Of a stretch of DNA of 64,000 bases, positions 34,839 to 45,023 are shown piece by piece; the first letter of the stretch is position 1; each line of letters opens with the position of its first letter. The notes below the pieces were generated by a model. The model saw only the letters and a program-made list of their open reading frames with translations. It was not told the origin of the DNA and did no database searches. Made by a program: the position numbers and the translations under genes. Origin of the DNA: Pseudomonas parafulva (GTDB lineage: Bacteria > Pseudomonadota > Gammaproteobacteria > Pseudomonadales > Pseudomonadaceae); the NCBI RefSeq assembly GCF_000800255.1, contig NZ_CP009747.1, positions 4,030,001 to 4,094,000 of the forward strand, read 5' to 3'.

Positions 34839-36623
34839 ATGCCCCCAGAAGGCAGCCTGCTGCAGACCGCCGTCATCTTCCTGCTCGCCGCCGTGGTCGC
34901 CGTGCCCTTGGCCAAACGCCTGCAACTGGGCGCGGTAATCGGTTACCTGCTGGCGGGGGTCGCCATCGGCCCGCAGGCACTGGGCCTGATTCGCGACACC
35001 GAAAGCGTGGCGCACATCTCCGAGCTGGGCGTGGTCCTGCTGCTGTTCATCATCGGCCTCGAACTCTCGCCGCGGCGCCTGTGGCTGATGCGCAAGGCGG
35101 TATTCGGCGCAGGCCTGGCGCAGGTGCTGCTGACCGGCTGCCTGATCGGCGCCATCGCCTGGTTCGGCTTCGGCCAGACGCTGTCTGCTGCGGTGGTGCT
35201 GGGCCTCGGCCTGGCGCTGTCGTCCACCGCGCTGGGCCTGCAGAGCCTGGCCGAAAGCCGGCAATTGAACGCCCCGCATGGCCGTCTGGCCTTCGCCATC
35301 CTGCTGTTCCAGGACATCGCAGCCATTCCGTTGATCGCCTTGGTGCCGTTGCTGGCCAGCGGACCGGACAACAGCCACGGCGACAACCTCGAACATGGCC
35401 TGCGCATCGTCGGCAGCATCGCCATCGTCATCGTCGGCGGGCGCTACCTGCTGCGCCCGCTGTTTCGTATCGTCGCTCGCACCGGGCTGCCGGAAGTGTC
35501 CACCGCCACAGCGCTGCTGGTGGTGATCGGCACCGCCTGGTTGATGGAAGAGGCTGGCATTTCCATGGCCTTGGGCGCCTTCCTCGCCGGCCTGCTGCTG
35601 GCGGACTCGGAGTACCGGCACGAACTGGAGTCGCAGATCGAACCCTTCAAGGGGCTGCTGCTGGGGCTGTTCTTCATCAGCGTGGGCATGGGCGCCAACC
35701 TCGGTCTGCTGCTCGACGCACCTGTCCTGCTGCTGGGCCTGACGCTGTTGCTGGTAGCGGTGAAACTGCCGCTGCTGATGCTGGTGGGGCGCGCGGTCGG
35801 CGGGCTGAGCCGAGTCAGCGCGCTACGCCTGGGACTGGTGCTGGCCGCCGGCGGCGAATTCGCCTTCGTGGTGTTCAAGCTGGGCAAGGACGAGGGCCTG
35901 TTCGACGCCTACACCTACGACCTGCTGCTGATGACCATCACCCTGTCGATGGCCCTCACGCCGCTGTTGCTGCTGGCCAGCGCGCGGCTGATCAAACGCC
36001 CGGCGCCGGCCCGCGAGGTGCCCGAGCATTACCGCAGCATCCAGGCCGATACGCCACGGGTGGTGATCATCGGCATGGGCCGCATGGGCCAGATCGTGGC
36101 GCGGATCCTGCGCGCGCAGAAGGTGCCATTCATCGCGCTGGACACCTCGGTGGATGCGATCGAAATGACCCGCTCCTTCGAGCAGGCGCCGGTGTTCTAT
36201 GGCGACCCGTTGCGCCCGGAGGTGCTGCATGCGGCCAAGGTCGGCCAGGCGGAGTATTTCGTGATCACCATCGACGATGCCGAGGCCGCCGTGCGCATCG
36301 CCGAACGGGTGAAACAGGAATACCCGCACCTGAAAGTCATCGCTCGGGCGCGTAACCGCCAGCATGTGCACAAGCTGGTGGACGTGGGTGCCGAGCCGAT
36401 TCGCGAGACGTATTACTCGAGCCTGGAGATGACCCGCCTGACCCTGATCGGCCTGGGCCTGAGCGAGGCCCAGGCGGCCGATCGCATCCAGCGCTTCACC
36501 GAGCACGACCAGCAGGTGCTGGAGGCCCAGGGGCGTGTGCGTGACGACCGCGCCAAGGTGATGCAGACCGCGCAGGAAGCCCGGGTCGAGCTGCAGCGCT
36601 TGTTCGAGTCCGACAACGACTGA
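34839..36623 (+). CDS. kefB: Monovalent cation:proton antiporter-2 family, KefB-like
   Basis: 594 residues with about 12 membrane segments (1-390) of the CPA2 family, for example GAVIGYLLAGVAIGPQALGL and LFQDIAAIPLIALVPLL. A cytoplasmic RCK/TrkA-N domain follows (VVIIGMGRMGQIVARIL, about 405-520) and then a C-terminal coiled tail. Probable K+ efflux/H+ exchange regulated by glutathione adducts or nucleotides. The start MPPEGSLLQTAV is favoured by GGAG seven bases upstream; an earlier ATG (34809) is in frame. It is convergent with cysA. Confidence 0.88.
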   Translation: MPPEGSLLQTAVIFLLAAVVAVPLAKRLQLGAVIGYLLAGVAIGPQALGLIRDTESVAHISELGVVLLLFIIGLELSPRRLWLMRKAVFGAGLAQVLLTGCLIGAIAWFGFGQTLSAAVVLGLGLALSSTALGLQSLAESRQLNAPHGRLAFAILLFQDIAAIPLIALVPLLASGPDNSHGDNLEHGLRIVGSIAIVIVGGRYLLRPLFRIVARTGLPEVSTATALLVVIGTAWLMEEAGISMALGAFLAGLLLADSEYRHELESQIEPFKGLLLGLFFISVGMGANLGLLLDAPVLLLGLTLLLVAVKLPLLMLVGRAVGGLSRVSALRLGLVLAAGGEFAFVVFKLGKDEGLFDAYTYDLLLMTITLSMALTPLLLLASARLIKRPAPAREVPEHYRSIQADTPRVVIIGMGRMGQIVARILRAQKVPFIALDTSVDAIEMTRSFEQAPVFYGDPLRPEVLHAAKVGQAEYFVITIDDAEAAVRIAERVKQEYPHLKVIARARNRQHVHKLVDVGAEPIRETYYSSLEMTRLTLIGLGLSEAQAADRIQRFTEHDQQVLEAQGRVRDDRAKVMQTAQEARVELQRLFESDND

Positions 36624-36629
36624 ACCTCA

Positions 36630-36650
36630 GAGGGCTGCTCGGCAGCCCTC
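36630..36650. terminator. Hairpin between convergent kefB and cysA
   Basis: Perfect 9-bp stem GAGGGCTGC / GCAGCCCTC with a 3-nt loop, in the 44-bp gap between two convergent genes. There is no T-run, so it may stall or protect transcripts rather than terminate them strictly. Confidence 0.5.
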
Positions 36651-36667
36651 ATGAGCGGCCAGCGAAC

Positions 36668-37657
36668 TCAAACGTCCGTCACCTTCTGCCAGACCTTGGG
36701 CCGGAAGAACAACGTCTCGCCGCGCGCCAGACCGGTGAGGCTGTCATGGTCCTTGACCACTTCGGCCTCGATCAGCTCGCTCTGCCCTTCGACCTTCAAG
36801 GTCACCCGCGTGGTCGCGCCCAGCGGGCGGATGTCGCGCACCTCGGCGGCGTGATGGCCTTCGGTCTCGTGGCGCGACAGCGACACCTCATGCGGACGGA
36901 ACAGCACGTGGTTGCCTTCGCTCAGGGCCAGGCGATTGGAGTCGCCCAGGAAGTGATAGACGAAGTCATTGGCCGGCTGCTCGTACACCTCGCCCGGCGA
37001 ACCGATCTGCTCGATCACGCCTTTGTTCATCACCACGATGCGGTCGGCCACTTCCATGGCCTCCTCCTGGTCGTGGGTGACGAACACCGAGGTCAGGTTG
37101 ATGTCCTCGTGCAAACGCGCCAGCCAGCGGCGCAGCTCCTTGCGCACCTTGGCATCCAGGGCGCCGAACGGCTCGTCGAGCAGCAGCACCTTGGGCTCCA
37201 CCGCCAGGGCGCGGGCCAGGGCGATGCGCTGACGCTGCCCCCCGGACAATTGCTCGGGGTAGCGGTCGGCGAGCCAGTCGAGCTGCACCATGTTCAGCAG
37301 CTCATGGACCTTCTCGGCGATGCGGCTTTCGCTCGGCCGCTCGCCCTTGGGCTTCATGCGCAGACCGAAGGCGACGTTGTCGAACACGCTCATGTGACGG
37401 AACAGGGCGTAGTGCTGGAACACGAAGCCGACGTTGCGATCGCGCACGTCGTGGCCGGATACATCCTCGCCATGGAACACGATGCTGCCATCGTCCGGGG
37501 TTTCCAGACCGGCGATGATGCGCAGCAGGGTGGTCTTGCCGCAGCCGGACGGGCCGAGCAACGCCACCAGCTCACCGCTGTGGATATCCAGGTTGATGGC
37601 GTTCAGGGCCTGGAAACTGTTGAAGCGCTTGCTGACGTTACGAACTTCGATCGACAT
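36668..37657 (-). CDS. cysA: Sulfate/thiosulfate ABC transporter ATPase CysA
   Basis: 329 residues. Walker [15 protein letters not shown] signature [15 protein letters not shown] and Walker [13 protein letters not shown] are all intact; the C-terminal TOBE-like regulatory domain (about 240-329) follows. It energises uptake of sulfate and thiosulfate through CysT and CysW with Sbp. It is last in the sbp-cysT-cysW-cysA order, three bases after cysW. Confidence 0.96.
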   Translation of the reverse strand: MSIEVRNVSKRFNSFQALNAINLDIHSGELVALLGPSGCGKTTLLRIIAGLETPDDGSIVFHGEDVSGHDVRDRNVGFVFQHYALFRHMSVFDNVAFGLRMKPKGERPSESRIAEKVHELLNMVQLDWLADRYPEQLSGGQRQRIALARALAVEPKVLLLDEPFGALDAKVRKELRRWLARLHEDINLTSVFVTHDQEEAMEVADRIVVMNKGVIEQIGSPGEVYEQPANDFVYHFLGDSNRLALSEGNHVLFRPHEVSLSRHETEGHHAAEVRDIRPLGATTRVTLKVEGQSELIEAEVVKDHDSLTGLARGETLFFRPKVWQKVTDV

Positions 37658-37660
37658 GAC

Positions 37661-38533
37661 TCATTCCTCCGCGGCGCTGTGGCGCAGGCGGTTAATTCGG
37701 TTCTCGCTCCACTGCTTGAGCAGCAGGATGAAGAGCGCCAGGATCAGCAGCAGGCTGGCCACGCTGAAGGCCGCCACGTGGTTGTACTCGTTGTAGAGGA
37801 TCTCCACGTGCAGCGGCAAGGTGTTGGTGACGCCGCGAATGTGCCCGGACACCACCGACACCGCGCCGAATTCGCCCATGGCCCGGGCGGTGCACAGCAC
37901 CACGCCGTAGATCAGGCCCCACTTGATGTTCGGCAAGGTGACGTGCCAGAACATCTGCCAGCCGTTGGCGCCCAGCAGGCGCGCGGCCTCCTCCTCCTGG
38001 GTGCCCTGCTCCTGCATCAGCGGGATCAGTTCGCGAGCGACGAAGGGCACGGTGACGAAGATGGTCGCCAGGACGATGCCCGGCAGGGCGAAGACGATCT
38101 GGATATCGTGGTCCTGCAACCACGGCCCGAACAGGCCCTGGGCGCCGAACATCAGCACGTAGACCAGGCCGGCGATCACCGGCGAGACCGAGAACGGCAG
38201 GTCGATCAGGGTGACCAGCACGCTCTTGCCACGGAAGCTGTACTTGCTCACGCACCACGCAGCGCTGACACCGAACACCAGGTTCAAGGGCACCGAGATC
38301 ACCACGGCGAGCAACGTGAGTTCGAGCGCCGCCAGCGCGTCGGCCTCGAAGATCGCCTCGAAGAAGGTACCGAAGCCGTTTTTCAGCGCCTGCGACACCA
38401 CGATCACCAGCGGCAGCAGCAGGAACAGCGCGAACACCAGCCAACCGAGGCCGATCAGCACGCGCCGTGAGGTGGCGCTGCCACGGCGGGCGGCATTGGC
38501 GGCAGCGCTTGCGTTCAGAGTGGATGAAGACAT
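37661..38533 (-). CDS. cysW: Sulfate ABC transporter permease CysW
   Basis: 290-residue inner-membrane permease with six predicted segments. The EAA loop is seen in [25 protein letters not shown], which contacts CysA. Partner of CysT in the sulfate/thiosulfate importer. The N-terminal 25 residues are Ser/Ala-rich and cytoplasmic. It is separated from cysT by 13 bp and from cysA by 3 bp. Confidence 0.95.
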   Translation of the reverse strand: MSSSTLNASAAANAARRGSATSRRVLIGLGWLVFALFLLLPLVIVVSQALKNGFGTFFEAIFEADALAALELTLLAVVISVPLNLVFGVSAAWCVSKYSFRGKSVLVTLIDLPFSVSPVIAGLVYVLMFGAQGLFGPWLQDHDIQIVFALPGIVLATIFVTVPFVARELIPLMQEQGTQEEEAARLLGANGWQMFWHVTLPNIKWGLIYGVVLCTARAMGEFGAVSVVSGHIRGVTNTLPLHVEILYNEYNHVAAFSVASLLLILALFILLLKQWSENRINRLRHSAAEE

Positions 38534-38546
38534 GACCGGGCCTCCT

Positions 38547-39365
38547 TCAAGGGGTTTCGATGCGCCGCTGAAGCAGGTTGATCAGCAGCAGCAGGATGAA
38601 GGAAACCACCAGCATCAGCACGCCGATGGCGGTGGCGCCGGTGTAGTCGTATTGGTCGAGCTTGACCATGATCAGCAGCGGCAGGATCTCGGTCTTCATC
38701 GGCATGTTGCCGGCGATGAAGATCACCGAACCGTACTCGCCCACGCCTCGGGCGAAGGCCAGGGCGAAACCGGTGAGCCAGGCCGGCAGCAGCGCCGGCG
38801 CCAGCACATGACGGAACACTTGCAGCGGTTTGGCGCCCAGGCACGCGGCGGCTTCCTCGACTTCACGCGGGATGTCGGCGAGCACCGGCTGTACCGTGCG
38901 CACCACGAACGGCAGGGTGACGAAGGTCAGCGCCAGGGTGATGCCCAGCGGCGTGTAGGCGATCTTCAGGCCCAGGTCGGTGGCGAACTGACCGACCCAG
39001 CCGGACGGCGCATACAGCGCGGTCAGGGCGATGCCGGCCACGGCGGTGGGCAGAGCGAACGGCAGGTCGATCATCGCGTCGATGATCTTGCGGCCGGGAA
39101 AGGTGTAGCGCACCAGCACCCAGGCCAACAGGGTGCCGATCACCCCATTGATGAGCGCGGCGCACAGGGCGGTGCCGAAACTCAGCTTCAGCGCAGCGAG
39201 CACACGCGGTGCGCTGACGATGGTCCAGAACTGCTCCCAGGTGAGCTGGGCGGCATGAATGAACATGGCGGCCAGCGGTATCAGCACGATCAGGCTGAGG
39301 TACACCAGTGTGTAGCCCAGCGTCAGCCCGAAGCCGGGTATGACGGGGGAAATGCGACGTGACAT
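38547..39365 (-). CDS. cysT: Sulfate ABC transporter permease CysT (CysU)
   Basis: 272-residue permease with six membrane segments and the EAA motif in [21 protein letters not shown]. It begins [20 protein letters not shown]. It pairs with CysW to form the sulfate channel. A strong palindrome lies in the 101-bp gap separating it from sbp upstream. Confidence 0.95.
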   Translation of the reverse strand: MSRRISPVIPGFGLTLGYTLVYLSLIVLIPLAAMFIHAAQLTWEQFWTIVSAPRVLAALKLSFGTALCAALINGVIGTLLAWVLVRYTFPGRKIIDAMIDLPFALPTAVAGIALTALYAPSGWVGQFATDLGLKIAYTPLGITLALTFVTLPFVVRTVQPVLADIPREVEEAAACLGAKPLQVFRHVLAPALLPAWLTGFALAFARGVGEYGSVIFIAGNMPMKTEILPLLIMVKLDQYDYTGATAIGVLMLVVSFILLLLINLLQRRIETP

Positions 39366-39390
39366 AGGAATCCCTGGTTGAACGCACGCA

Positions 39391-39410
39391 GCCCGGGAGC
39401 GCTCCCGGGC
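39391..39410. terminator. Perfect 20-bp palindrome between sbp and cysT
   Basis: GCCCGGGAGC followed by its exact complement, in the intercistronic gap. A second GC-rich stem (GGGGCCGC / GCAGCCCC, about 39435-39454) lies nearer the sbp stop. Neither has a T-run. The pair probably protects the sbp mRNA or partly terminates transcription, so that more binding protein than permease is made. Confidence 0.55.
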
Positions 39411-39466
39411 CGCTGCAGGCTACTGAAGGGTGTTGCATTCGGGGGCCGCAACGCAGCCCCGGTGAT

Positions 39467-40474
39467 TCATTGCGCCTGGTAGATCTGGTCGAACACACCG
39501 CCATCGTTGAAGAACTTCGGCTGTGCAGTTTTCCAGCCGCCGAAGTCCTTGTCGATGGTCACCAGGTCCAGTTTCGGGAACTGCTTGCCAAACTCGGCAG
39601 CCACTTTCTCGTCACGCGGACGGTAGAAGTTCTCGGCAGCGATCTTCTGCCCGGCCGGGCTGTACAGGTACTTGAGGTATTCGGTGGCGATCGCGGTATT
39701 GCCTTTCTTCTCGGCGTTCTTGTCCACCACCGCCACCGGCGGCTCGGCCAGGATCGACAGCGACGGCACGACGATCTCGAACTTGTCGCTGCCACCGTCT
39801 TCCTTGAGCGCCAGGAAGGCTTCGTTTTCCCAGGCCAGCAGCACGTCACCCTGACCGTTGTTGACGAAGGTGATGGTCGAGCCGCGCGCACCGGTATCGA
39901 GCACCGGCACATGCTTGAACAGCTCCTGCACGTAGGCCTTGGCCTTGTCCTCGCTACCGCCGCTCTTCAGGCCGTAGGCCCAGGCGGCCAGGAAGTTCCA
40001 GCGGGCACCGCCGGAGGTCTTCGGGTTCGGGGTAATGACCGAAACGTCCTTCTTGATCAGGTCGCCCCAATCCTTGATGCCCTTGGGGTTGCCCTTGCGC
40101 ACCAGGAACACGATGGTCGAGGTGTAGGGGGTGCTGGCGTCCGGCAGGCGGGTCTGCCAGTTCTCGGGCAAGGTCTTGCCGAGCTTGGCGATTTCGTCGA
40201 TGTCGCCCGCCAGCGCCAAGGTCACCACGTCGGCGCGCAGGCCGTCGATCACTGCCCGGCCCTGCTTGCCCGAACCGCCATGGGACTGCTGGATCTTCAC
40301 CTTGTCGTCCGGATGCGCCTGTTGCCAGTGCTTGATGAACTCGGCGTTGTACTGCTGGTACAGCTCGCGGGTCGGGTCGTAGGACACGTTGAGCAGTTCG
40401 TAGTCCTTGGCGATCGCGGAACCGGCAAACACAGCGCTGGCCAGGGCGGCGAGCGCGTAACGGCGGATGGACAT
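39467..40474 (-). CDS. sbp: Periplasmic sulfate-binding protein
   Basis: 335-residue precursor with an N-terminal signal peptide ([18 protein letters not shown], cleavage near residue 22). The sulfate-binding family motifs include [34 protein letters not shown] and [16 protein letters not shown]. It delivers sulfate to CysTW. It is the second gene after oscA in a group that should respond to sulfur starvation via CysB. Confidence 0.95.
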   Translation of the reverse strand: MSIRRYALAALASAVFAGSAIAKDYELLNVSYDPTRELYQQYNAEFIKHWQQAHPDDKVKIQQSHGGSGKQGRAVIDGLRADVVTLALAGDIDEIAKLGKTLPENWQTRLPDASTPYTSTIVFLVRKGNPKGIKDWGDLIKKDVSVITPNPKTSGGARWNFLAAWAYGLKSGGSEDKAKAYVQELFKHVPVLDTGARGSTITFVNNGQGDVLLAWENEAFLALKEDGGSDKFEIVVPSLSILAEPPVAVVDKNAEKKGNTAIATEYLKYLYSPAGQKIAAENFYRPRDEKVAAEFGKQFPKLDLVTIDKDFGGWKTAQPKFFNDGGVFDQIYQAQ

Positions 40475-40520
40475 GCTGAAGCTCCTGAAAAGGGTGTTTT
40501 CTAATTAGAGGTGTTGGCGA

Positions 40521-40703
40521 TCAGCCGGACTTCTGCCCTGGCTGCTGCAGGCGAAACTTCTCCTTGCGCTCGATCTGCACCACCTGGGCGTTGTGCACGG
40601 TGATCTCCACCGCGCCATAGCGCAGGTCGCGCAGGGCGCTCTGGATCTCACGCAGAATGGTGGCTTCGTCCTGTCCGTCGATGCTGCGCAGCGATGCACT
40701 CAT
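40521..40703 (-). CDS. oscA: Sulfur-starvation response protein OscA
   Basis: 60-residue DUF2292/YezD-type protein starting MSASLRSIDGQDEATILREI and containing GAVEITVHNAQVVQIERKEKF. In Pseudomonas oscA sits upstream of sbp and is needed for growth on organosulfur under oxidative stress, for example chromate. It is 47 bp before the sbp start, consistent with one transcript. Confidence 0.9.
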   Translation of the reverse strand: MSASLRSIDGQDEATILREIQSALRDLRYGAVEITVHNAQVVQIERKEKFRLQQPGQKSG

Positions 40704-40785
40704 GCTCGTTCTCCGTTGAGTCGGGGTGCCGGGCAGAGGGGAGGAATTGCGCCTGGCTTGAGGGCAATAGTAGTGAGGGCGGGAT

Positions 40786-40810
40786 ATTCTTAAAAATAAT
40801 GTTTAAGAAT
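40786..40810 (-). promoter_or_regulatory. Inverted repeat, candidate CysB operator of oscA-sbp-cysTWA
   Basis: Perfect 9-bp dyad ATTCTTAAA (40786-40794) / TTTAAGAAT (40802-40810) in an AT-rich stretch about 85-105 bp upstream of oscA. A possible -10 (TACTAT on the minus strand, about 40772-40767) lies downstream. Position and AT-richness fit an activator site for the LysR-type regulator CysB; identity is inferred from context. Confidence 0.5.
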
Positions 40811-40859
40811 GTTTATATAACTTTTAGCAAGGTCACATTCACCGCCCACTCCTGCGATC

Positions 40860-40890
40860 CCTGTAGGCGCGGCGCCAGTGCGCCTACAGG
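40860..40890. repeat. REP-like hairpin downstream of triC
   Basis: Perfect 11-bp stem CCTGTAGGCGC / GCGCCTACAGG with a 9-nt loop, 19 bp beyond the triC stop. It resembles the short extragenic palindromes of fluorescent pseudomonads. No T-run is present. Confidence 0.55.
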
Positions 40891-40908
40891 AGCGTGTAGC
40901 CAGCGGCC

Positions 40909-43900
40909 TCAGTGTTTTTCCTGCGGCTCGCGGATCTTGTACCAGGCCACGTACAGCGCCGGCAGGAACAGCAGGGTCAACAGCGTTGCGCTGATGATGC
41001 CGCCGATCATGGCGTAGGCCATCGGCCCCCAGAACACCTCGCGGGCAATGGGGATCATGCCCAGGCTGGCCGCCGCGGCGGTGAGCAGGATCGGTCGGCG
41101 GCGGTGATTGGTAGCCTCCACCACGGCATCCCACGGCGCGTAGCCATCGGCCTCGAAGGCATCGATCTGGGTCACCAGGATCACCGAGTTGCGGATGATG
41201 ATGCCGATCAGCGCGAGTATCCCCAGAATCGCCACGAAGCCCATCGGCGTACCGGTCGGTACCAGTGCCAGGACCACGCCGATCAACCCCAGCGGCGCCA
41301 CGCTGGCCACCAGGAACAGCTTCTGCACACTGTGCAACTGGATCATCAGGAAGGTCGCCATGAGGAACAGCATCAGCGGCAGCACTTTGGCGATCGGCCC
41401 CTGGGCCTTGCCGCTTTCCTCCACCGTGCCGCCGGTGGCCACTTCGTAGCCGACCGGCAGGGAACCGGCGAACTCGTCGATCTTCGGCTTGAGCTGGGCC
41501 ACCAGGTCGGTGGGCTGGATGTCGCCATTGACCGAGGCCTTGATGGTGATGGTCGGTTTGCGATCGCGACGCCACACCAGCGGCTGCTCCAGCTCGTAGC
41601 GCACCGTGGCGAACGACAGCAGCGGAATCGACACGCCGCTGGGGCTGACGATCTGTAGGTCCTGCAGGGTGTCCGGCGAGCCGCGCTCGCTGTCCTTGGC
41701 CCGCGCCACCACGTCGATCAAGTAGATCTCGTCGTTGACCTGGGTGACGGGCGCGCCGCTGACGATGCTGTTCATCACATTGGCCACGTCCTCGGACGAC
41801 AGCCCCAACTGCCGCGCCTTGTCCTGGGCGATCTCCACACGCAGCACTTTGCCCGGCTCGTTCCAGTCGTACATCATCTCGCCGATGTTGGGATTCTTGT
41901 CGAGCAGGGTGGCCAGGTCGATGGCGTGCTTGCGCACCTCGTCGATGTCCTTGCCACTTACGCGGTACTGGATCGGCCGGCCCACCGGTGGCCCCATTTC
42001 CAGAGATTGCACGTTGGTGCCGATGCCGACGAAGTCCTTGCGCAGACGCTCCTGCAACTTGGCGATCAGCGCGTTGCGCTGCTCCAGGCCCGTGCTGACG
42101 ATCACCAACTGGGCGTAATACGGGTTCTGCAATTGCTGGTCGAGCGGCAGGTAGAAGCGCACCGCGCCCTGGCCGATATAGGTGCTCCAGTGGTCGATGT
42201 CCGGATCGTCCTTGAGCGTGGCTTCGAGGCGATCGACCACGCGGCGGGTTTCCTGGATCGAGGCATTCTGCGGCAGGTTCAGGTCGAGCAGGATTTCCGG
42301 CCGGTCCGAGGACGGGAAGAACTGGTTCTGCACGAAGCGCATGCTCAACAGCGCCAGGGCGAACAGCAGCACGGTGCCGATGATGGTCAGCCAGCGATGG
42401 CGCATGCACCACAGCAGGCTGCCCTCGAAGGCGCGGCCAATGCGCCCCGGTTCTTCGTCATGGGGTTTGACCTTGCTGCTGAGGATGTGAACCCCGAGCA
42501 CCGGGGCGAAAAACACCGCCACGACCCAGGACACCAGCAGCGCCACCGCGATCACCGCGAACAAGGTGAAGGTGTACTCGCCCGCCGAGCTGGCGTTGAG
42601 GCCGATGGGCACGAAGCCGGCCACCGTGACCAAGGTGCCGGTGAGCATCGGGAAGGCGGTCGAGGTATAGGCGTACGTGGCCGCCTCCTGCTTGCTCTCG
42701 CCCATTTCCAGGCGCGTGACCATCATCTCCACGGTGATCATCGCATCGTCCACCAGCAGGCCCAGGGCGATGATCAGCGCGCCCAGGGAAATGCGCTGCA
42801 TGGTGATGCCGCTGTACTCCATGAACACGAAGACCATCGCCAGCACCAGCGGGATCGAGCAGGCCACCACCAGCCCGGCACGGATGCCCAGGCTGATGAA
42901 GCTGACCACCAGCACGATGATCACCGCCTCGAACAACGCGCTGGTGAAGCCGCCGACGGCGTCCTCGACCACCCGCGCCTGGTTCGACACGGTATGCACG
43001 CCCACCCCGACCGGCAGTTCGGCGGTGATGGCGTCCATCTTCTCGCGCAGGACCTTGCCGAATTCCTGAATGTTGCCGCCCTTCTTCATGCCGATCGCCA
43101 GGCCGATGGCGGTCTGGCCGTTGTAGCGGAACATCGGCGCCGGCGGATCCTGGAAGCCGCGCTCGATGTCGGCGATGTCGGCCAGGCGGAAGAAGCGATC
43201 GTTGATGCGCAGGTTGACCACTTGCAGGTCTTTCTCCGAGGCGAACTGACCCGTGGTGCGCACCGAGATGCGCTCGGGACCGGCCTCGATCACCCCAGCG
43301 GGGGTCACCGCGTTCTGCGCTTGCAGGGCCTGCATGACCTGGCGTTGATCGATGCCCAGCGCCGCCAGCTTGCGGGTGGAGAAGTTCAGGTAGAGCACCT
43401 CGTTCTGCACACCGATGGTCTCGACCTTGCCGATGTTCGGCACTTCGCGCACCTCGGCGCGCACCTGCTCGACATAGTCGCGCAACTGGCGCAGGTCCAG
43501 GCCGTCTGTGGTGAAGGCGTAGATCGACCCGAACACGTCGCCGAACTCGTCGTTGAAGGCCGGGCCCTGCAAGCCTTGCGGAAACTCGCCACGGATGTCC
43601 TGGATCTTCTTGCGCACCTGGTACCAGATCTGCGGAATGTCCTCGGCCTGGGTGGTGTCGCGCAGGTACACGAACACGGTCGACTCGCCGGGGCGGGTGT
43701 AGCTCTTGACGTAGTCGAGTGAATCCAGCTCTTCGAGCTTTTTCTCGATGCGATCGGTGACCTGGTACAGGGTTTCGTCCTGGGTCGCGCCCGGCCAGCG
43801 GGTCTGGATGACCATGGTCTTGATGGTGAAGGACGGATCTTCTTCGCGTCCCAGGTTCATGTAGGAGAACACGCCCATCAGCAAGGCGACGAACATCAGG

Positions 43901-43959
43901 TACCACACGAAGGACTGGTGCTTGAGCGCCCAGTCCGACAGGTTGAAGCGTCCTTTCAT
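40909..43959 (-). CDS. triC: RND efflux pump inner-membrane transporter, TriC-like
   Basis: 1016 residues with 12 membrane segments and two large periplasmic loops. The proton-relay Asp pair is in LGLLVDDAMITVEMM. It starts MKGRFNLSDWALKHQSFVWY. With two adaptor genes directly upstream, the arrangement matches TriABC of P. aeruginosa, which exports triclosan and uniquely needs two different adaptors. No outer-membrane channel gene is present, so a shared OpmH/TolC-type channel is expected. The start overlaps the preceding adaptor stop (ATGA). Confidence 0.9.
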   Translation of the reverse strand: MKGRFNLSDWALKHQSFVWYLMFVALLMGVFSYMNLGREEDPSFTIKTMVIQTRWPGATQDETLYQVTDRIEKKLEELDSLDYVKSYTRPGESTVFVYLRDTTQAEDIPQIWYQVRKKIQDIRGEFPQGLQGPAFNDEFGDVFGSIYAFTTDGLDLRQLRDYVEQVRAEVREVPNIGKVETIGVQNEVLYLNFSTRKLAALGIDQRQVMQALQAQNAVTPAGVIEAGPERISVRTTGQFASEKDLQVVNLRINDRFFRLADIADIERGFQDPPAPMFRYNGQTAIGLAIGMKKGGNIQEFGKVLREKMDAITAELPVGVGVHTVSNQARVVEDAVGGFTSALFEAVIIVLVVSFISLGIRAGLVVACSIPLVLAMVFVFMEYSGITMQRISLGALIIALGLLVDDAMITVEMMVTRLEMGESKQEAATYAYTSTAFPMLTGTLVTVAGFVPIGLNASSAGEYTFTLFAVIAVALLVSWVVAVFFAPVLGVHILSSKVKPHDEEPGRIGRAFEGSLLWCMRHRWLTIIGTVLLFALALLSMRFVQNQFFPSSDRPEILLDLNLPQNASIQETRRVVDRLEATLKDDPDIDHWSTYIGQGAVRFYLPLDQQLQNPYYAQLVIVSTGLEQRNALIAKLQERLRKDFVGIGTNVQSLEMGPPVGRPIQYRVSGKDIDEVRKHAIDLATLLDKNPNIGEMMYDWNEPGKVLRVEIAQDKARQLGLSSEDVANVMNSIVSGAPVTQVNDEIYLIDVVARAKDSERGSPDTLQDLQIVSPSGVSIPLLSFATVRYELEQPLVWRRDRKPTITIKASVNGDIQPTDLVAQLKPKIDEFAGSLPVGYEVATGGTVEESGKAQGPIAKVLPLMLFLMATFLMIQLHSVQKLFLVASVAPLGLIGVVLALVPTGTPMGFVAILGILALIGIIIRNSVILVTQIDAFEADGYAPWDAVVEATNHRRRPILLTAAAASLGMIPIAREVFWGPMAYAMIGGIISATLLTLLFLPALYVAWYKIREPQEKH

Positions 43960-45023
43960 CGTGCGTCCTCGTCGACTTTGACCGGCTGGCCCGGTTTGAG
44001 GCTGTTGACGCCCGCAGTGACCACGCGCTCGCCCGGCTGCAAGCCGCTGGCGACCACGATGCGCTTGGCGTCGCGGTCGATGAGCGTGACCTCGCGGGTC
44101 GCTACGCTGTGCTGTTGCGGATCGACCACCCACACCAGGGTCTTGCCCTCGCGCTCGATCAGCGCGGTGGCCGGCAGCTCGCTGCGTGGGCTAATGGCCG
44201 AGCTGAGGGTGACACTCACCGCAGTGCCCAGGTGGAAGGCCGGCGGCGTGCTGGCCAGGGTCAGCCGCGCGCGGCGGGTACGGGTGGCGGCATCGGCCTG
44301 GGGCTCGAGCTCGCGCAGGGTGGCGGTGGTGGCGATGCTCGGGTCCAGTTGCGAGGCGACGGTGAACACCAGCGATGGACTGAGCTGCTCGGCAACCGGG
44401 ATCGGCAGGTCGATCACCGCCTCCTTGACGTCGGGGCGCGCCAGCGTGACCACTTCCTGGCCGGCACTCACCGTTTGCCCAGCCTCGGCGCGCCAAGCGG
44501 TGACCACAGCGGCATGATCGGCCTTGAGCGTGCTGTAGCCCAACTGGTCACGGGCCTGGCTGACCGACGCGCGCGCCTGCTCCAGCGAGGCGCTGCTGGT
44601 CTTCAGGTCGGTCTGGGCGATGTCCAGTTGAGCCTGGGCGCCGACGCCACGGTCATACAGTTGCTGCTGGCGGCGGGCGTTGGCCTGGGCATTGATCCAC
44701 TGTGCCTGGACCCTGGCCAGGTCGCCCTCGGCAGCGCGCAGTTGGTTCTGTTGATCGGTTGGGTCGAGGGTGGCGAGGGTCTGGCCTGCCTCGACCTGCG
44801 CGCCGACATCCACCCAGCGCCGGGCGATGCGACCGGACACGCGAAAGCCCAGCGTGCTTTCATAACGCGCCTCGATGTTACCGGCGAAGCGGCCCAACTG
44901 CGCCTGGGACAAAGGCTGCACCACGGTGGACAGCACCGGCCGCACCGGCTCGGGCTTGTCGTCGTCGCCCTTGCAGCCGCCCAACAGCACCAGGGCGCCC
45001 AGCAGCATCAGCAGCACCTTCAT
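43956..45023 (-). CDS. triB: RND periplasmic adaptor, second (TriB-like)
   Basis: 355-residue lipoprotein-type adaptor: signal MKVLLMLLGALVLLGGCKG with lipobox LLGGC (Cys17). The lipoyl half-motif GFRVSGRIARRWVDVGAQV, a coiled-coil hairpin rich in Gln/Ala (about 90-160) and a beta-barrel domain follow. It bridges TriC and the outer-membrane channel. The start overlaps the first adaptor's stop by four bases. Confidence 0.88.
   Translation of the reverse strand: MKVLLMLLGALVLLGGCKGDDDKPEPVRPVLSTVVQPLSQAQLGRFAGNIEARYESTLGFRVSGRIARRWVDVGAQVEAGQTLATLDPTDQQNQLRAAEGDLARVQAQWINAQANARRQQQLYDRGVGAQAQLDIAQTDLKTSSASLEQARASVSQARDQLGYSTLKADHAAVVTAWRAEAGQTVSAGQEVVTLARPDVKEAVIDLPIPVAEQLSPSLVFTVASQLDPSIATTATLRELEPQADAATRTRRARLTLASTPPAFHLGTAVSVTLSSAISPRSELPATALIEREGKTLVWVVDPQQHSVATREVTLIDRDAKRIVVASGLQPGERVVTAGVNSLKPGQPVKVDEDAR

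Noticed and set aside
41926..43722. 598-codon His/Asp-rich frame antisense to triC
   Set aside because: His-rich shadow typical of antisense frames in high-GC genes; triC is intact.
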